This document shows positions 43,303-52,725 of a stretch of DNA of 64,000 nt, piece after piece. How positions within the stretch are numbered: position 1 is the first letter of the stretch; each line of letters opens with the position of its first letter. Both the position numbers and the translations under genes were made by a program. Below the pieces are notes generated by a model that saw only the letters and a list, made by a program, of their open reading frames with translations, was not told where the DNA came from and ran no database searches. Source of the DNA: Deltaproteobacteria bacterium (GTDB lineage: Bacteria; UBA10199; JACPAL01); the NCBI GenBank assembly GCA_016180845.1, contig JACPAK010000002.1:1-64000 (forward strand). The letters run 5' to 3'.

Positions 43303-44014
43303 AAGAAACTGTTTGGAGTGCATCGAGCAAATTAATTTTTCCCTCATAAAGGGCTTTTCCCAAAATAGCACCAGTGACACCGATTTCCTTTAATTTTTTA
43401 AGATCGTCAAGGGAAGAGATGCCTCCCGAGGCGATGAGAGGGGTTGAGAGTCCATTCACCATTTTTTGAATCGCCTCAAAATTGGGTCCCGTCAGCATTC
43501 CATCACGCGAGATGTCCGTATAGATAATGCAGGCTGGTGAGTTAGATTCTAATTCTTGAGCGAATTTGAGTGCCTCTTGTGAGGTGATCTCTTTCCATCC
43601 TTTGACAGCGACTAGTCCATCCTTCGCATCGATACCCAGGGCGACCCGATTTTCGAATTTGGTACAAAGAATTTGCAACAGATCAGGATCCTCAATCACA
43701 GCGCTCCCAATGACGATCCGACCCGCTCCAAGGGTTAAAAAGATTTCAGCGGTTTCCTCATTTCGGATCCCACCGCCGATCTGGACGGGAACATCGACAG
43801 AGGTCATGATCTCTTCGATCGCCTTCACGTTGATGGGGTGTCCTTCAACAGCGGCATTGAGGTCGACGACGTGCAACCACTGCGCCCCCTCGTCCACCCA
43901 TTTCTTTGCGGCATCGACAGGATTTTCAAAATAGACCTTCGCCTGGTTGAAGTCACCTTGTGCCAGACGGACGCACTTTCCTTGATAAATATCAATGGCC
44001 GGATACAGGATCAT
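43301..44014 (-). CDS. hisA: phosphoribosylformimino-5-aminoimidazole carboxamide ribotide isomerase
   Basis: 237 residues. The Amadori isomerase step before HisF, with the same barrel fold. Catalytic Asp in LYPAIDIYQGKCVRL and Asp/Thr in IIYTDISRDGMLTGPN; phosphate sites QIGGGIRN and IASGGISS. ATG at 44014 gives the standard family start (MILYPAIDI); the upstream in-frame extension (Gly/Ser/Pro-rich) comes from G-rich intergenic repeats and is rejected. Confidence 0.96.
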   Translation of the reverse strand: MILYPAIDIYQGKCVRLAQGDFNQAKVYFENPVDAAKKWVDEGAQWLHVVDLNAAVEGHPINVKAIEEIMTSVDVPVQIGGGIRNEETAEIFLTLGAGRIVIGSAVIEDPDLLQILCTKFENRVALGIDAKDGLVAVKGWKEITSQEALKFAQELESNSPACIIYTDISRDGMLTGPNFEAIQKMVNGLSTPLIASGGISSLDDLKKLKEIGVTGAILGKALYEGKINLLDALQTVS

Positions 44015-44020
44015 AATATC

Positions 44021-44100
44021 GGGGGGCGACTGCGTCGACTTCCCCCCCGAGCCCCCCACAAAGGTCGCTCGCGCGGAATGAATCCGACGCTCGCTCTATT
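44021..44100. repeat. G/C-tract palindromic sequence upstream of hisA
   Basis: Runs of G and C (GGGGGGCGA at 44021 onward, TTCCCCCCCGAG near 44039) can pair around a GCGTCGAC centre. They are followed by GTCGCTCGCGCGG and GACGCTCGCTC. Similar CGCTCG-type stretches occur near 3210-3245 and 43207-43275. It lies in the hisA leader on the minus strand. Confidence 0.4.
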
Positions 44101-44160
44101 CATGTGTTTCACATTGTATTTTTAAAGGGATTCGATAAGTGTTGCAACTAGTTTGATATT

Positions 44161-44232
44161 GCCACGGTAGCTCAGTGGTAGAGCAATCGCTTCGTAAGCG
44201 ATAGGTCGTCGGTTCAATCCCGACCCGTGGCT
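44161..44232 (+). tRNA. tRNA-Thr (anticodon CGT)
   Basis: Acceptor arms GCCACGG (44161-44167) and CCGTGGC (44225-44231) pair fully. The D arm is GCTCAGTGGTAGAGC, the anticodon loop TTCGTAA between ATCGC and GCGAT gives CGU, and the T arm is GTCGGTTCAATCCCGAC. The discriminator base is T and CCA is not encoded. The anticodon reads ACG (Thr). Confidence 0.95.
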
Positions 44233-44242
44233 TATTGACAAT

Positions 44243-44464
44243 TTATTTTTTCGAGGGTTTCTTTTCTTCTTCTTCCCGAGTCTCACTAAATCCGATGAGG
44301 CTGGCGGCAATTTCTCGAAGGGCGGTGACGATTTCTTTGTTTTTGCAAGGATAAAGAGGTTCAACCCCTTTATAGAGTTCGCGGGCCCTCTTTGCAGCGA
44401 TATGGACGAGCGCGAATCGGTTTTCGCAATTTTCGAGACAATCTTCGACAGTTATTCTTGCCAT
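44243..44464 (-). CDS. rpoZ: DNA-directed RNA polymerase omega subunit
   Basis: 73 residues. [30 protein letters not shown] matches the conserved omega N-terminus, and [16 protein letters not shown] the second helix; the C-terminus is a short Glu/Lys tail. Omega assists beta' folding and core assembly and binds ppGpp in proteobacteria. CLENCENRF has two Cys where most have other residues. It diverges from gspC. A minus-strand TTGACT lies about 40 bases upstream with a weak -10 (CATAAG) after 16 bases. Confidence 0.93.
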   Translation of the reverse strand: MARITVEDCLENCENRFALVHIAAKRARELYKGVEPLYPCKNKEIVTALREIAASLIGFSETREEEEKKPSKK

Positions 44465-44517
44465 GGAGCGCAGTACCTTATGGGAGATAACGGTTAAAAG
44501 TCAAGTAATTAAACCGC

Positions 44518-44545
44518 TTGCCCGATCCTAAAAATGTGATATAAT
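44518..44545 (+). promoter_or_regulatory. sigma-70 promoter of the type II secretion operon
   Basis: TTGCCC (44518-44523) and a perfect TATAAT (44540-44545) are 16 bases apart, 47 bases before the gspC GTG, which has GGGAGG ten bases upstream. It is the only good promoter seen before the twelve closely packed gsp genes. Confidence 0.65.
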
Positions 44546-44591
44546 TATGCATAAATTAGCTTAATTTATAACGTCGGGAGGCTGGGGGCCT

Positions 44592-45560
44592 GTGGTTATC
44601 ATTCTCAAAAGATACAGTTGGTGTCTGCACTTCGTTACCATTGCGATTTCCTGTTTTTTAGTCGCGCAAGCGATCTCAACTTTTGTCTCCTCTCTTTTAG
44701 GCTCCAATCTTCTCACCCCTGCTGTGGAGACAACCCCTGCTGAGGAGAAGATTACTGAAGATGAAAAGGGAGCGCCCACCGTAGAGGATTATTCAGTTAT
44801 TGCTGAAAGGAATATCTTTAACTCGCAAGCTTCTGGTCTGGAAGAAGTTTCCACGGAAGATATGGCGGGAGAGATCTTGAATGAAGGCGGTCCTGCCGTG
44901 AAGACCTCACTCGATGTTCGAGTCTTGGGAACTCTTGTCGTTGGTGAAGGGATTGATCGACGCTCCTCGGTCACGGTGGGAGGTGGAAAAGGAAAGGGGG
45001 GCAAGGATGACGTCTATTATGTCGGAGATGAAAAATCTTTTTCAGCGAATGTCCGATTGACGAAGGTGATGAAAGATCGGATAGAGTTTATCAATAATGG
45101 CCGGCTTGAATATGCCGAGCTTTCCCTTGACAGTGGCAAGAAATCGATTTTTGAATCGGCTGAAAAAGTTCATGGAGAGAAAAAAGCGGCAGGGAGTTCT
45201 GGTCCTTCCGAGGAAAAGGTGGTAGAGACGGTTGGCAAGGAAGGGAATGTTACGGTGATAGATCAATCGGCAATTGATGATGCCTTGGCCAATCTTGATC
45301 GTTTCTATACGGAGGTCCGGATCGTGCCTCATTTCAAAGATGGAAGGGTTGCCGGCATGAAAGTTCTTTCCGTGAAGCCAGGAAGTATTATAAGTAAATT
45401 GGGAATCAAACGGGGCGATGTCTTGGAAAAAATTAATGGGCAGGAGCTTGATGTTAAACGGGGCATGGCACTCTTCAGTGAACTGAAGGATCAAAAGACC
45501 TTTAGCATTGATGTGCTGCGGGGGGATAAACATACCACACTCGAATACGAAATTAGGTAG
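44592..45560 (+). CDS. gspC: type II secretion system protein GspC (PDZ-containing)
   Basis: 322 residues. A short cytoplasmic start, one membrane segment (FVTIAISCFLVAQAISTFVSS), a variable linker, the HR domain (VEDYSVIAERNIFNSQ, LDVRVLGTLVVGEG, FINNGRLEYAEL), and a C-terminal PDZ-like domain (VLSVKPGSIISKLGIKRGDVLEKINGQEL). GspC links the inner-membrane platform to the secretin and helps select substrates. First gene of the operon. Start GTG at 44592 with Shine-Dalgarno GGGAGG. Confidence 0.93.
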   Translation: MVIILKRYSWCLHFVTIAISCFLVAQAISTFVSSLLGSNLLTPAVETTPAEEKITEDEKGAPTVEDYSVIAERNIFNSQASGLEEVSTEDMAGEILNEGGPAVKTSLDVRVLGTLVVGEGIDRRSSVTVGGGKGKGGKDDVYYVGDEKSFSANVRLTKVMKDRIEFINNGRLEYAELSLDSGKKSIFESAEKVHGEKKAAGSSGPSEEKVVETVGKEGNVTVIDQSAIDDALANLDRFYTEVRIVPHFKDGRVAGMKVLSVKPGSIISKLGIKRGDVLEKINGQELDVKRGMALFSELKDQKTFSIDVLRGDKHTTLEYEIR

Positions 45561-48108
45561 AAAAAGACTCATTAGCTGTGTCTTGGTCATTACTTTTTTT
45601 GTGACTCAACTCAGTTGGGCGGCCGATGTCGCGCCGAATCCCCCCGTCACCTTACCAACTCCAAAGATGACCGCACCGGCACCATCACCTCCGACGACAT
45701 TGCCCCCGGCGGTCAGTCTTGAACCTGTCTCACCGACTCAACCCCCTGTTTTGGAGCCAGCTGCCCCGTCACCAAGTCAAGTCGGCCCGCCGGTCATTGG
45801 ATTGCCGCCGGCGATGACGGTTCCTCCAGCGGAGATACCACCGGCGGTCCCTGCCCCGAGTGATCTTGCAGCGCCGACCACTCCTCCAACACCAGCGGCA
45901 GAAGTTCCCCCCCCGGTAGAGACGGCAGTTCCTACGGTCTCCCAGCCGATTGGCCCGGCCCCAGCAACAGAAACAGAGAAAATTCTGGAAGAGGAGGGGA
46001 TGTATTTTAATGTGGCCGATGAGGATATCACCGAGGTGATCAAGCAGATCAGTCGCGCCCTCTCCAAAAATTTTATTCTCGATGACAAGGCCTGCAAGGG
46101 GAAGATCACTATTATCAGTGAAAGAAAGATGACGAAGGATGAAGTTTGGGAGACGTTCCTTTCTGCGCTGGAGGCGAACAAGTGTACCATTCGTCAGGGA
46201 CCGGCCGGTCTGTATCGACTTGTCCCGACGAGGGAGGCGATTAGCAATCCGATCGATTTTTATACCTCCGATAGTCCCTACACAGATCGCTTCATTACCC
46301 GTCTTATTACCATGAAGAATATCAGTGCGATTGATATGTCGAATGTGATCAAGAGTCTCGTCTCAAAAGAGGGGAACCTTTTTGCCTACCCGGTTACGAA
46401 TACCCTGATCATTACCGATACCGGAACCAATATTGATCGTCTGCTTCGTCTCATCAAAGAGCTCGATACCGAAGGTCCTCAGGAGATTATGGAGATCATC
46501 CAGATTGTCTATGCCGATGCGAAAGATATCGCGTCGAAAATCACGCAGATTTTTGAAGAAGAAAAAGGGGGGGACAAGGCACGTCCGCGACGAAAAGGAG
46601 CAGAGGGGGAAGGTGGTGATGAGACGCCACTTCTTCGCAAGGTGATCCCTGATGAGAGGACAAACTCAGTGATCGTGTTGGCCTCCAAGAGGGCGCTCAA
46701 AGATGTCCGGGATCTGATCAAGAAATTGGATAGTCCACTCCAGGGGGCGGTGGGCGAGATCCATGTTCATTATCTGAGACACGCCGCCGCCAAGGATATC
46801 GCCTCTGTTTTAACCTCGTTGTCAGGGGCCCTTTCAAAAGACAAGGGACCTCCGGGGGCCCCAAGGCCTCCTGGACCAGGCGGTCCTGAGATGCTCAGTG
46901 GTGTTGCATTGGGGGGCAAATGGTCGGTAACGGCAGATGAAACGACAAACTCGCTTGTGATTACCTCGAGCGCGAAGGACTACCAGATCCTTGTCGATCA
47001 GGTGATCTCGAAACTCGATATCCCGAGAAAGCAGGTCTATGTGGAGGCGGTTATTGTCGAGCTTTCAATCTCTGAAGATCAGCAGTTAGGATTCGGGGCG
47101 ATTGGAGGGAAGGCCTTTAATGTGGGTGGGACTCAGGTTGCCGCCTTTGGGAGCACCTTTGGTTTCCTCGACCCTTCACGTCTCTTGGGCGGAAGTGCAG
47201 GGGCTGTCAATACGGGGGATACAATTACCATCAATACACCCGGGGCCCCGGGCGGGACAGGAACGACCCAGTTGAGTGTCCCTGCCTTTTTTACAGCGCT
47301 TCAGTTGGCCAAAGGGACAACGGATGTGAACATCCTTTCGACACCGAATATCTTGACCCTCGATAATCAGGAGGCGGAGATCAAGGTCGGTCAAAAGGTC
47401 CCATTTCCCACGGCGGCAGCAACGACTATTGGAGGAAGTCTGCAGACAACCTTTACTCGGGAAGATGTCGCATTGACGTTGAAGATCAAACCACAGATTT
47501 CGGCGGCCGATACGGTCCGTCTTGAGGTGAGTCAGGAGGATCGCGAGGTCTTGCCTCAACAGGAACAGCCGAGTATTGCGACTCAGGCGGGTCCCTCGAC
47601 GACGGAGCGATCGATCAAGACCGCGATTGTTGCCCAGAACGGGCAGACGATTGTGCTTGGGGGATTGATCAAGGATAAATATACGACCGTCATCAGCAAG
47701 GTCCCTCTCTTGGGGGATATCCCGATTTTAGGTTGGCTCTTCAAGACCCGGCGCAAGTCAAAACAAAAGGTCAATCTTGTGGTTTTCCTGACCCCTAACA
47801 TTATTCGGGAACCGAGGGATTTTCTGGCGATCCTGCAGAGAAAGATCGAAGAAAAGAATGCCTTTATTGATGAGAATTACAGCAAGGCCCAAAGGAAGCA
47901 GATTCGTCAGTCAATGGCAACTCATTCCCGTCATCTCCTGGAATATACACCTTCTACGGAAGAGGCCCCTTTTGAAGAACCTCAAAAGGCGCCAACTCCT
48001 GAAAAGGCCCCGACTCCTGCTCCCACGCTGGAGCCAAAAAAAGAGTCACCCAAAAAAGAGTCGGGGGCTCCCTCGAGTCCTGATGAGGAAGTGGACCTGG
48101 CACTTTAA
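45511..48108 (+). CDS. gspD: type II secretion system secretin GspD
   Basis: 865 residues. The signal peptide (LISCVLVITFFVTQLSWAA) is preceded by a 20-residue extension that overlaps gspC by 50 bases; no closer start is available. Next comes an unusual Pro/Ala/Val-rich stretch of about 110 residues, then the N0 domain (YFNVADEDITEVIKQISRAL), N1-N3 repeats, and the secretin core ending in VPLLGDIPILGWLFKTRRK. A Pro/Glu/Lys-rich tail of 60 residues closes it. It forms the outer-membrane channel. No pilotin gene is recognised nearby. The low-complexity N-terminal spacer may reach through a thick periplasm. Confidence 0.95.
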   Translation: MCCGGINIPHSNTKLGRKRLISCVLVITFFVTQLSWAADVAPNPPVTLPTPKMTAPAPSPPTTLPPAVSLEPVSPTQPPVLEPAAPSPSQVGPPVIGLPPAMTVPPAEIPPAVPAPSDLAAPTTPPTPAAEVPPPVETAVPTVSQPIGPAPATETEKILEEEGMYFNVADEDITEVIKQISRALSKNFILDDKACKGKITIISERKMTKDEVWETFLSALEANKCTIRQGPAGLYRLVPTREAISNPIDFYTSDSPYTDRFITRLITMKNISAIDMSNVIKSLVSKEGNLFAYPVTNTLIITDTGTNIDRLLRLIKELDTEGPQEIMEIIQIVYADAKDIASKITQIFEEEKGGDKARPRRKGAEGEGGDETPLLRKVIPDERTNSVIVLASKRALKDVRDLIKKLDSPLQGAVGEIHVHYLRHAAAKDIASVLTSLSGALSKDKGPPGAPRPPGPGGPEMLSGVALGGKWSVTADETTNSLVITSSAKDYQILVDQVISKLDIPRKQVYVEAVIVELSISEDQQLGFGAIGGKAFNVGGTQVAAFGSTFGFLDPSRLLGGSAGAVNTGDTITINTPGAPGGTGTTQLSVPAFFTALQLAKGTTDVNILSTPNILTLDNQEAEIKVGQKVPFPTAAATTIGGSLQTTFTREDVALTLKIKPQISAADTVRLEVSQEDREVLPQQEQPSIATQAGPSTTERSIKTAIVAQNGQTIVLGGLIKDKYTTVISKVPLLGDIPILGWLFKTRRKSKQKVNLVVFLTPNIIREPRDFLAILQRKIEEKNAFIDENYSKAQRKQIRQSMATHSRHLLEYTPSTEEAPFEEPQKAPTPEKAPTPAPTLEPKKESPKKESGAPSSPDEEVDLAL

Positions 48109-48133
48109 TGGTGTTAAACTTGCTTTCTATCTT

Positions 48134-49903
48134 ATGGAAGATCGATCATTAGGGGCGATCTTATTAGAGAACACCTCCCTCACCCAACAGCAGTTGGAGG
48201 AGGCTCTCGCCTATCAACGGGAAAAAAGTGTTAAGTTGGGGGATGCCCTCGTTCAACTCAAATATTTAAGGAACGAGGATATCTTGAAGGCGCTCTCGAT
48301 CCAATTGGGAATCCCCTATCTGACGCGCATCGAACCTGAGTCTATTTCGCCGGAACTTATGAGCGTCGTCCCGCTCAACTACGCGAAGAAAAATGAGGTG
48401 ATTCCGATCAAAAAGGAAGACAGGACCATGATCGTCGCGATGTCGGATCCCCTGAATCATTATATTGTGGATGATCTACGTGTTCTTTACGGGGCACCGA
48501 TTCGGACTGTTATTGCCAGCTCCTATGAGATCGTTTCTGCAATTAATTCTGTGTATAACCGCATGAGCGACATGGGGGCGAAGGGGGCTGGACAGCTCGA
48601 GGAGGAGAATCTGGATACGATTGGCCAGGAATTGGAGGAGGTTCAGGATTTGCTGGATTCCGCGGATGAGGCCCCGATTATCCGCCTTGTGAACTCTCTG
48701 ATCTTTCGTGCGGTGAAACAGAAGGCCTCTGATATTCATATCGAACCGTTTGAGAAGGATCTGATTGTGAGGTTCCGTGTCGATGGGACCCTGTATGATA
48801 TTATGCATCCTCCGAAGAAGGCCCAGGCGGCGATTACCTCCAGAATCAAGGTCATGGCCAACTTAAATATTGCAGAAAAACGTCTTCCCCAGGATGGCCG
48901 CATTCGTCTGAAAATTGCCGGAAAAGATATCGATCTTCGTGTGTCGACAGTCCCGACGGCGGTCGGTGAATCGATCGTCCTTCGTCTGCTCGATAGGAGC
49001 AGCGTCGTTCTGGACATCGAAAAATTGGGGATCAATCCCCAGATACAAAAGAGGATCAATGAACTGCTCGACATGAGTCATGGAATTGTCCTTGTGACGG
49101 GGCCGACCGGAAGCGGCAAGACGACGACGCTCTATGGGTGTCTGACCAAGATTAATAAACCGGACCTCAAGATTATTACGGTGGAAGATCCGGTGGAATA
49201 CCAGATCGAAGGGATCAATCAGATTCCGGTCAATCCCAAGATTAACCTGACCTTCGCCTCCGGCCTGCGGGCGATCCTTCGTCAGGATCCCGATGTGGTG
49301 CTGGTGGGAGAGATTCGTGATAAGGAAACCGCCGAGATTGCTGTCCAGGCGGCGCTGACAGGTCACCTCGTCTTCTCAACTTTGCATACCAATGACTCCG
49401 TTTCTTCGATTACGCGTCTTCTCGATATGGGGGTGGAACCTTTTCTGGTCTCCTCCTCCGTCATTGCCATCCTGGCCCAAAGACTGATGCGGACTGTTTG
49501 TCGGGATTGCGCCAAGAAATACAACCCTGACGAAGAGGAGCTCCGACGTCTGAATTTAAGACGCGAGGATCTGAAAGGACGCCAGCTCTATCGAGCGGTC
49601 GGTTGTCCCAACTGCATGCAGACCGGTTATTCAGGTCGTAGCGGTATTCATGAGCTTCTCCTGATCGATGAAGAGCTTCGTTCCCTTGTGATGAAGAATT
49701 GTGATGCGACCACGCTGAAGAGGGCTGCGATGAGGAAGGGAATGGTCACCCTGAGAGAGGATGCGCTTCAGAGGGCGATGAAGGGACAGACCACCCTCGA
49801 AGAGGTTTTGCTTGTGACGCAGGAAGATGTCTTGCGAGAGCGGCTGGAGCAGCCTCTTGAGCCATCTGCCGAACAAAATGTTTCCGAGTCACCGGTGAGC
49901 TGA
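48134..49903 (+). CDS. gspE: type II secretion system ATPase GspE
   Basis: 589 residues. N1E-type domain (SLGAILLENTSLTQQQLEEAL, GIPYLTRIEPESISPELMS), then the motor: RLVNSLIFRAVKQKASDIHIEP, Walker A GPTGSGKTTTLYG, Asp box TVEDPVEYQ, Walker B LRQDPDVVLVGEIRD, His box TGHLVFSTLHTND, and the zinc site CRDCAKKY/CPNCMQTGY. It powers pseudopilus assembly from the cytoplasmic face. ATG at 48134 is chosen; the frame is open upstream over the gspD tail but that part is Arg/Leu/Pro-rich and looks non-coding. It lacks a clear Shine-Dalgarno. Confidence 0.96.
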   Translation: MEDRSLGAILLENTSLTQQQLEEALAYQREKSVKLGDALVQLKYLRNEDILKALSIQLGIPYLTRIEPESISPELMSVVPLNYAKKNEVIPIKKEDRTMIVAMSDPLNHYIVDDLRVLYGAPIRTVIASSYEIVSAINSVYNRMSDMGAKGAGQLEEENLDTIGQELEEVQDLLDSADEAPIIRLVNSLIFRAVKQKASDIHIEPFEKDLIVRFRVDGTLYDIMHPPKKAQAAITSRIKVMANLNIAEKRLPQDGRIRLKIAGKDIDLRVSTVPTAVGESIVLRLLDRSSVVLDIEKLGINPQIQKRINELLDMSHGIVLVTGPTGSGKTTTLYGCLTKINKPDLKIITVEDPVEYQIEGINQIPVNPKINLTFASGLRAILRQDPDVVLVGEIRDKETAEIAVQAALTGHLVFSTLHTNDSVSSITRLLDMGVEPFLVSSSVIAILAQRLMRTVCRDCAKKYNPDEEELRRLNLRREDLKGRQLYRAVGCPNCMQTGYSGRSGIHELLLIDEELRSLVMKNCDATTLKRAAMRKGMVTLREDALQRAMKGQTTLEEVLLVTQEDVLRERLEQPLEPSAEQNVSESPVS

Positions 49904-49907
49904 GATA

Positions 49908-51140
49908 ATGCCTGTTTATGCATACAAGGGGTTAAACACTCAGGGCAAGGCGGCTTCAGGCGTTATGGATGCCGAGTCCGAGAAGGCAGCACGACTGAAG
50001 CTCAGAAAGATCGGTGTTTATCCCACTCATATTGGATTGGAGGGGGCTCGCTCTTCAAAAGGTTTAAGCCTGGGTGGGGATGTCGATTTCGCAAAGTATT
50101 TTCAGAGAATCAAACTTCAGGATCTCGCGGCCCTGACCCGGCAGCTGTCAACCCTCGTCTCGGCGCATATCCCTTTGGTGGATGCCCTGGCCGCCTTGTC
50201 AGAACAGACGGCGAATCTGAAGCTCCGGGGAATCATGGGGTCGGTCAAGGAGGCAGTGGTTCAGGGCTCCAGACTCTCTGAGGCGTTAGGTCAACACCCG
50301 AAAGTTTTTTCCGGTCTTTTTATCCATATGATTGCGGCGGGTGAGGCCTCCGGGGCGCTTGAGGTTGTGCTGGAGAGGCTGGCCGATCTGATGGAGAGTC
50401 AGGCAAAATTGCGGGCGAAGATCCTTGGGGCCCTCATGTATCCTCTGATTATGGCGCTTGTTGGGACAGGACTCATGGCGTTCCTCATTGTTTATGTTGT
50501 CCCGAAGGTCACGAAGATCTTTGAGGATGTGAATGCAACGCTTCCCCTCCCGACACGCCTGTTGATCGGTCTCTCCCATCTGATCGGAAATTATTGGTAC
50601 CTCCTGCTGATCCTGGCTGGCGGGATTTTCTACGGCTTGCGGCGTTTTCTCCGAACCCCGAAAGGCAAGGACCTGTACGATCGTCTTGTCTTGAAGCTGC
50701 CGATTTTCGGAAAACTGTTTCGGATGGTTGAGATCTCACGTTTCACGCGAACCCTGGCGACTCTTATGAGCAGTGGGGTAAATCTTCTGAATGGACTGGA
50801 TATTGTGAAAAAAATTGTGCAAAATACGCTCCTTGTTCAAGCGATCGAGGAGACGCGGATTGCGGTCAGAGAGGGGGAACCGGTGGCAGAACCTCTGCGT
50901 CGAAGTGGTCAATTCCCCCCCATCGTGATTCACATGATCGCTGTTGGAGAAAAAACAGGGGAGCTTGAGGCGATGCTGAACCGCATCGCTCAAAATTTTG
51001 ATCAACAGATTGATAATTTGGTCGGGACACTCACGACACTGCTGGAGCCTCTGATGATCCTGATTATGGGAGGAGCGGTGTCGTTTATTGTGATGTCGAT
51101 ATTGTTGCCGATTTTGCAATTGAATCAATTGGGAGCTTGA
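49908..51140 (+). CDS. gspF: type II secretion system inner-membrane protein GspF
   Basis: 410 residues. The PilC/GspF platform protein with two homologous T2SSF domains: LAALTRQLSTLVSAHIPLVDALAAL...GEASGALEVVLERLADLME, and the second RFTRTLATLMSSGVNLLNGLDIV...GEKTGELEAMLNRIAQNFD, separated by membrane segments (LIMALVGTGLMAFLIVYVVP and YWYLLLILAGGIFYGL), with a last one at the C-terminus (ILIMGGAVSFIVMSILLPIL). It starts four bases after gspE. Confidence 0.96.
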   Translation: MPVYAYKGLNTQGKAASGVMDAESEKAARLKLRKIGVYPTHIGLEGARSSKGLSLGGDVDFAKYFQRIKLQDLAALTRQLSTLVSAHIPLVDALAALSEQTANLKLRGIMGSVKEAVVQGSRLSEALGQHPKVFSGLFIHMIAAGEASGALEVVLERLADLMESQAKLRAKILGALMYPLIMALVGTGLMAFLIVYVVPKVTKIFEDVNATLPLPTRLLIGLSHLIGNYWYLLLILAGGIFYGLRRFLRTPKGKDLYDRLVLKLPIFGKLFRMVEISRFTRTLATLMSSGVNLLNGLDIVKKIVQNTLLVQAIEETRIAVREGEPVAEPLRRSGQFPPIVIHMIAVGEKTGELEAMLNRIAQNFDQQIDNLVGTLTTLLEPLMILIMGGAVSFIVMSILLPILQLNQLGA

Positions 51141-51166
51141 GTGGAGTCAAACAAAAAGGGGGAATC

Positions 51167-51628
51167 ATGAAGAAAAAGATGCTGAGCGAGAAAGGGATGA
51201 CCTTGATTGAAATCATGGTTGTCGTGACCATTCTGGGCATGATCGCGACAATCGTGACCGTCAACGTCTTGGGACGATTGGATCAGGCGAAGGTGACCGC
51301 GGCAAAGACGCAGATGAAAAGTCTCGAGACGGGACTTGATGAATTTCGTCGTGACAATGGATTTTACCCCTCAACAGAGCAGGGGATGAAGGCGCTTATT
51401 GAAAAACCGTCTGTCGGGAGGATCCCCAACTCTTATCCGCGTGATGGTTACCTGAAGGGGAACGCGGTTCCAAAGGATCCCTGGGGTTGTGATTTTATCT
51501 ACTATAGTCCCGGTCTCCATGGAAACCGTTATGAAATGACTTCTCTGGGTGCTGACTGCCAGGAAGGGGGAGAGGATACGGATGAGGATATTAATTCCTG
51601 GGAGATTGGCGTCACTAAGGAAAAATAG
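51167..51628 (+). CDS. gspG: type II secretion system major pseudopilin GspG
   Basis: 153 residues. Prepilin leader MKKKMLSEKG with cleavage before MTLIEIMVVVTILGMIATIV (Glu5 present). The globular part has the GspG pattern DQAKVTAAKTQMKSLETGLDEFRRDNGFYPSTEQGM and a calcium-loop-like end (DPWGCDFIYYSPGLHGNRYEMTSLGAD). It is the main pseudopilus subunit. ATG 51167 has AAGGGGG upstream; a GTG at 51137 overlapping gspF is less suitable. The processing enzyme GspO is not in the window. Confidence 0.95.
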   Translation: MKKKMLSEKGMTLIEIMVVVTILGMIATIVTVNVLGRLDQAKVTAAKTQMKSLETGLDEFRRDNGFYPSTEQGMKALIEKPSVGRIPNSYPRDGYLKGNAVPKDPWGCDFIYYSPGLHGNRYEMTSLGADCQEGGEDTDEDINSWEIGVTKEK

Positions 51629-52256
51629 CGGGATTACCCTGATCGAGCTTCTGGTGGCGCTCGCGATCGTCGGGGTGATCGTGGCGCTCGCGACCTCGGG
51701 CCTTCGGACTGCCCTGAATGTCGAACTCAAAAGCTCTGCACGTGAGCTCGGTTCCTTGATTCGCTACGTTCGATCCAAGGCGATTACCGAACATAAGTAT
51801 CTGCGTCTTGCCCTCGATTTTGGTGAGTCGGAGTATTGGGTGGAGGTCAGTGCCGATCCTTTTGTGATCTCCAGTGAAGAAGACGATAGTAAGGAAAGTA
51901 AAGAGAAGAAGGGGAAGGGGAAGGGGAAAGAGGCAGAAGCGGTTCCGGAAGAAAACCCTGAAGAAGGGGTCCCTGAGGAGAAAAAAAAGTTCGAAGAGAT
52001 CGAGGATGACACGCTCCTTCGTCGTCGGAAATTAGGGAGCGGTGTTTTTTTTAAGGATGTGACCGTCGGGTATTTGCCTGAAAAAAAGACAGAAGGGGTT
52101 CTCTATCTCTATTTTTTCCCTGACGGCTATGCGACGGAGGGGATGATCAATCTGCGTGACGAGGGGGACGAGGACCATTTTTCGGTGGAGGTGATGTCTC
52201 TGTCAGGGGGGGTCAATATTCAGGGGGAATATCGTGATCTCGAAAAAAAGGAATAA
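51582..52256 (+). CDS. gspH: type II secretion system minor pseudopilin GspH
   Basis: 224 residues. Prepilin cleavage after LRKNSG, then ITLIELLVALAIVGVIVALA. ATG at 51582 overlaps gspG by 47 bases and gives a 16-residue leader; TTG at 51606 (leader of 8) is equally possible. The globular part carries an unusual Lys/Glu/Gly-rich insert of about 45 residues (SKESKEKKGKGKGKEAEA) in a loop, not seen in ordinary GspH. Minor pseudopilin that joins the tip complex or the pseudopilus. Confidence 0.85.
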   Translation: MRILIPGRLASLRKNSGITLIELLVALAIVGVIVALATSGLRTALNVELKSSARELGSLIRYVRSKAITEHKYLRLALDFGESEYWVEVSADPFVISSEEDDSKESKEKKGKGKGKEAEAVPEENPEEGVPEEKKKFEEIEDDTLLRRRKLGSGVFFKDVTVGYLPEKKTEGVLYLYFFPDGYATEGMINLRDEGDEDHFSVEVMSLSGGVNIQGEYRDLEKKE

Positions 52257-52725
52257 AGGTTTCACACTTCTGGAGGTGATGGTCTCCGTAGCGATACTCG
52301 CTGTTTCCCTGCTCGCCCTCATGAATCTCCAGAGCCAATCGATCCTCGCCTCCGCGAGGGCTGAAAGACTTCTGATTGCGACTCTTCTCGCGAAACAAAA
52401 GATGTCCGAGGTCCTTTTAGAAATCGAAAAGGGGATCCCGAAGGGGGAATTTCCTGACGAAAAAGAGGAGAAAGGGGTTTTTGAGGAGGAGAAGTATCCT
52501 GATTTTTTTTGGAAGTTGGCGGTCAAGAAGGTCGAGCTACCGACCCCTTCCCTTCCTGAGGGAGGAGAGACGGAGGTTTTAGGTCAGGCGATGCAGATGC
52601 TTTCGGAGGAACTCTCCAAGTCATCGAGGGAGATTCGAGTCGAGGTTGGTTGGATGGAATTTGAAGAGGAGGAGCCTGGGCTGACACTCATCACTCATGT
52701 CGTGAATCCCTTGGGGGCGAGATGA
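52234..52725 (+). CDS. gspI: type II secretion system minor pseudopilin GspI
   Basis: 163 residues. Leader MISKKRNKG, then FTLLEVMVSVAILAVSLLAL with Glu5. The body has an acidic loop (FPDEKEEKGVFEEEKYPDFF) and a terminal strand segment LTLITHVVNPLG. GspI nucleates the tip complex with GspJ and GspK. The start is GTG at 52234, overlapping gspH by 23 bases; the stop overlaps gspJ by four bases (ATGA). Confidence 0.9.
   Translation: MISKKRNKGFTLLEVMVSVAILAVSLLALMNLQSQSILASARAERLLIATLLAKQKMSEVLLEIEKGIPKGEFPDEKEEKGVFEEEKYPDFFWKLAVKKVELPTPSLPEGGETEVLGQAMQMLSEELSKSSREIRVEVGWMEFEEEEPGLTLITHVVNPLGAR

Noticed and set aside
47858-48133. 92-codon upstream extension of gspE
   Set aside because: It lies over the gspD tail in another frame and is Arg/Leu/Pro-rich; the family start is at 48134.
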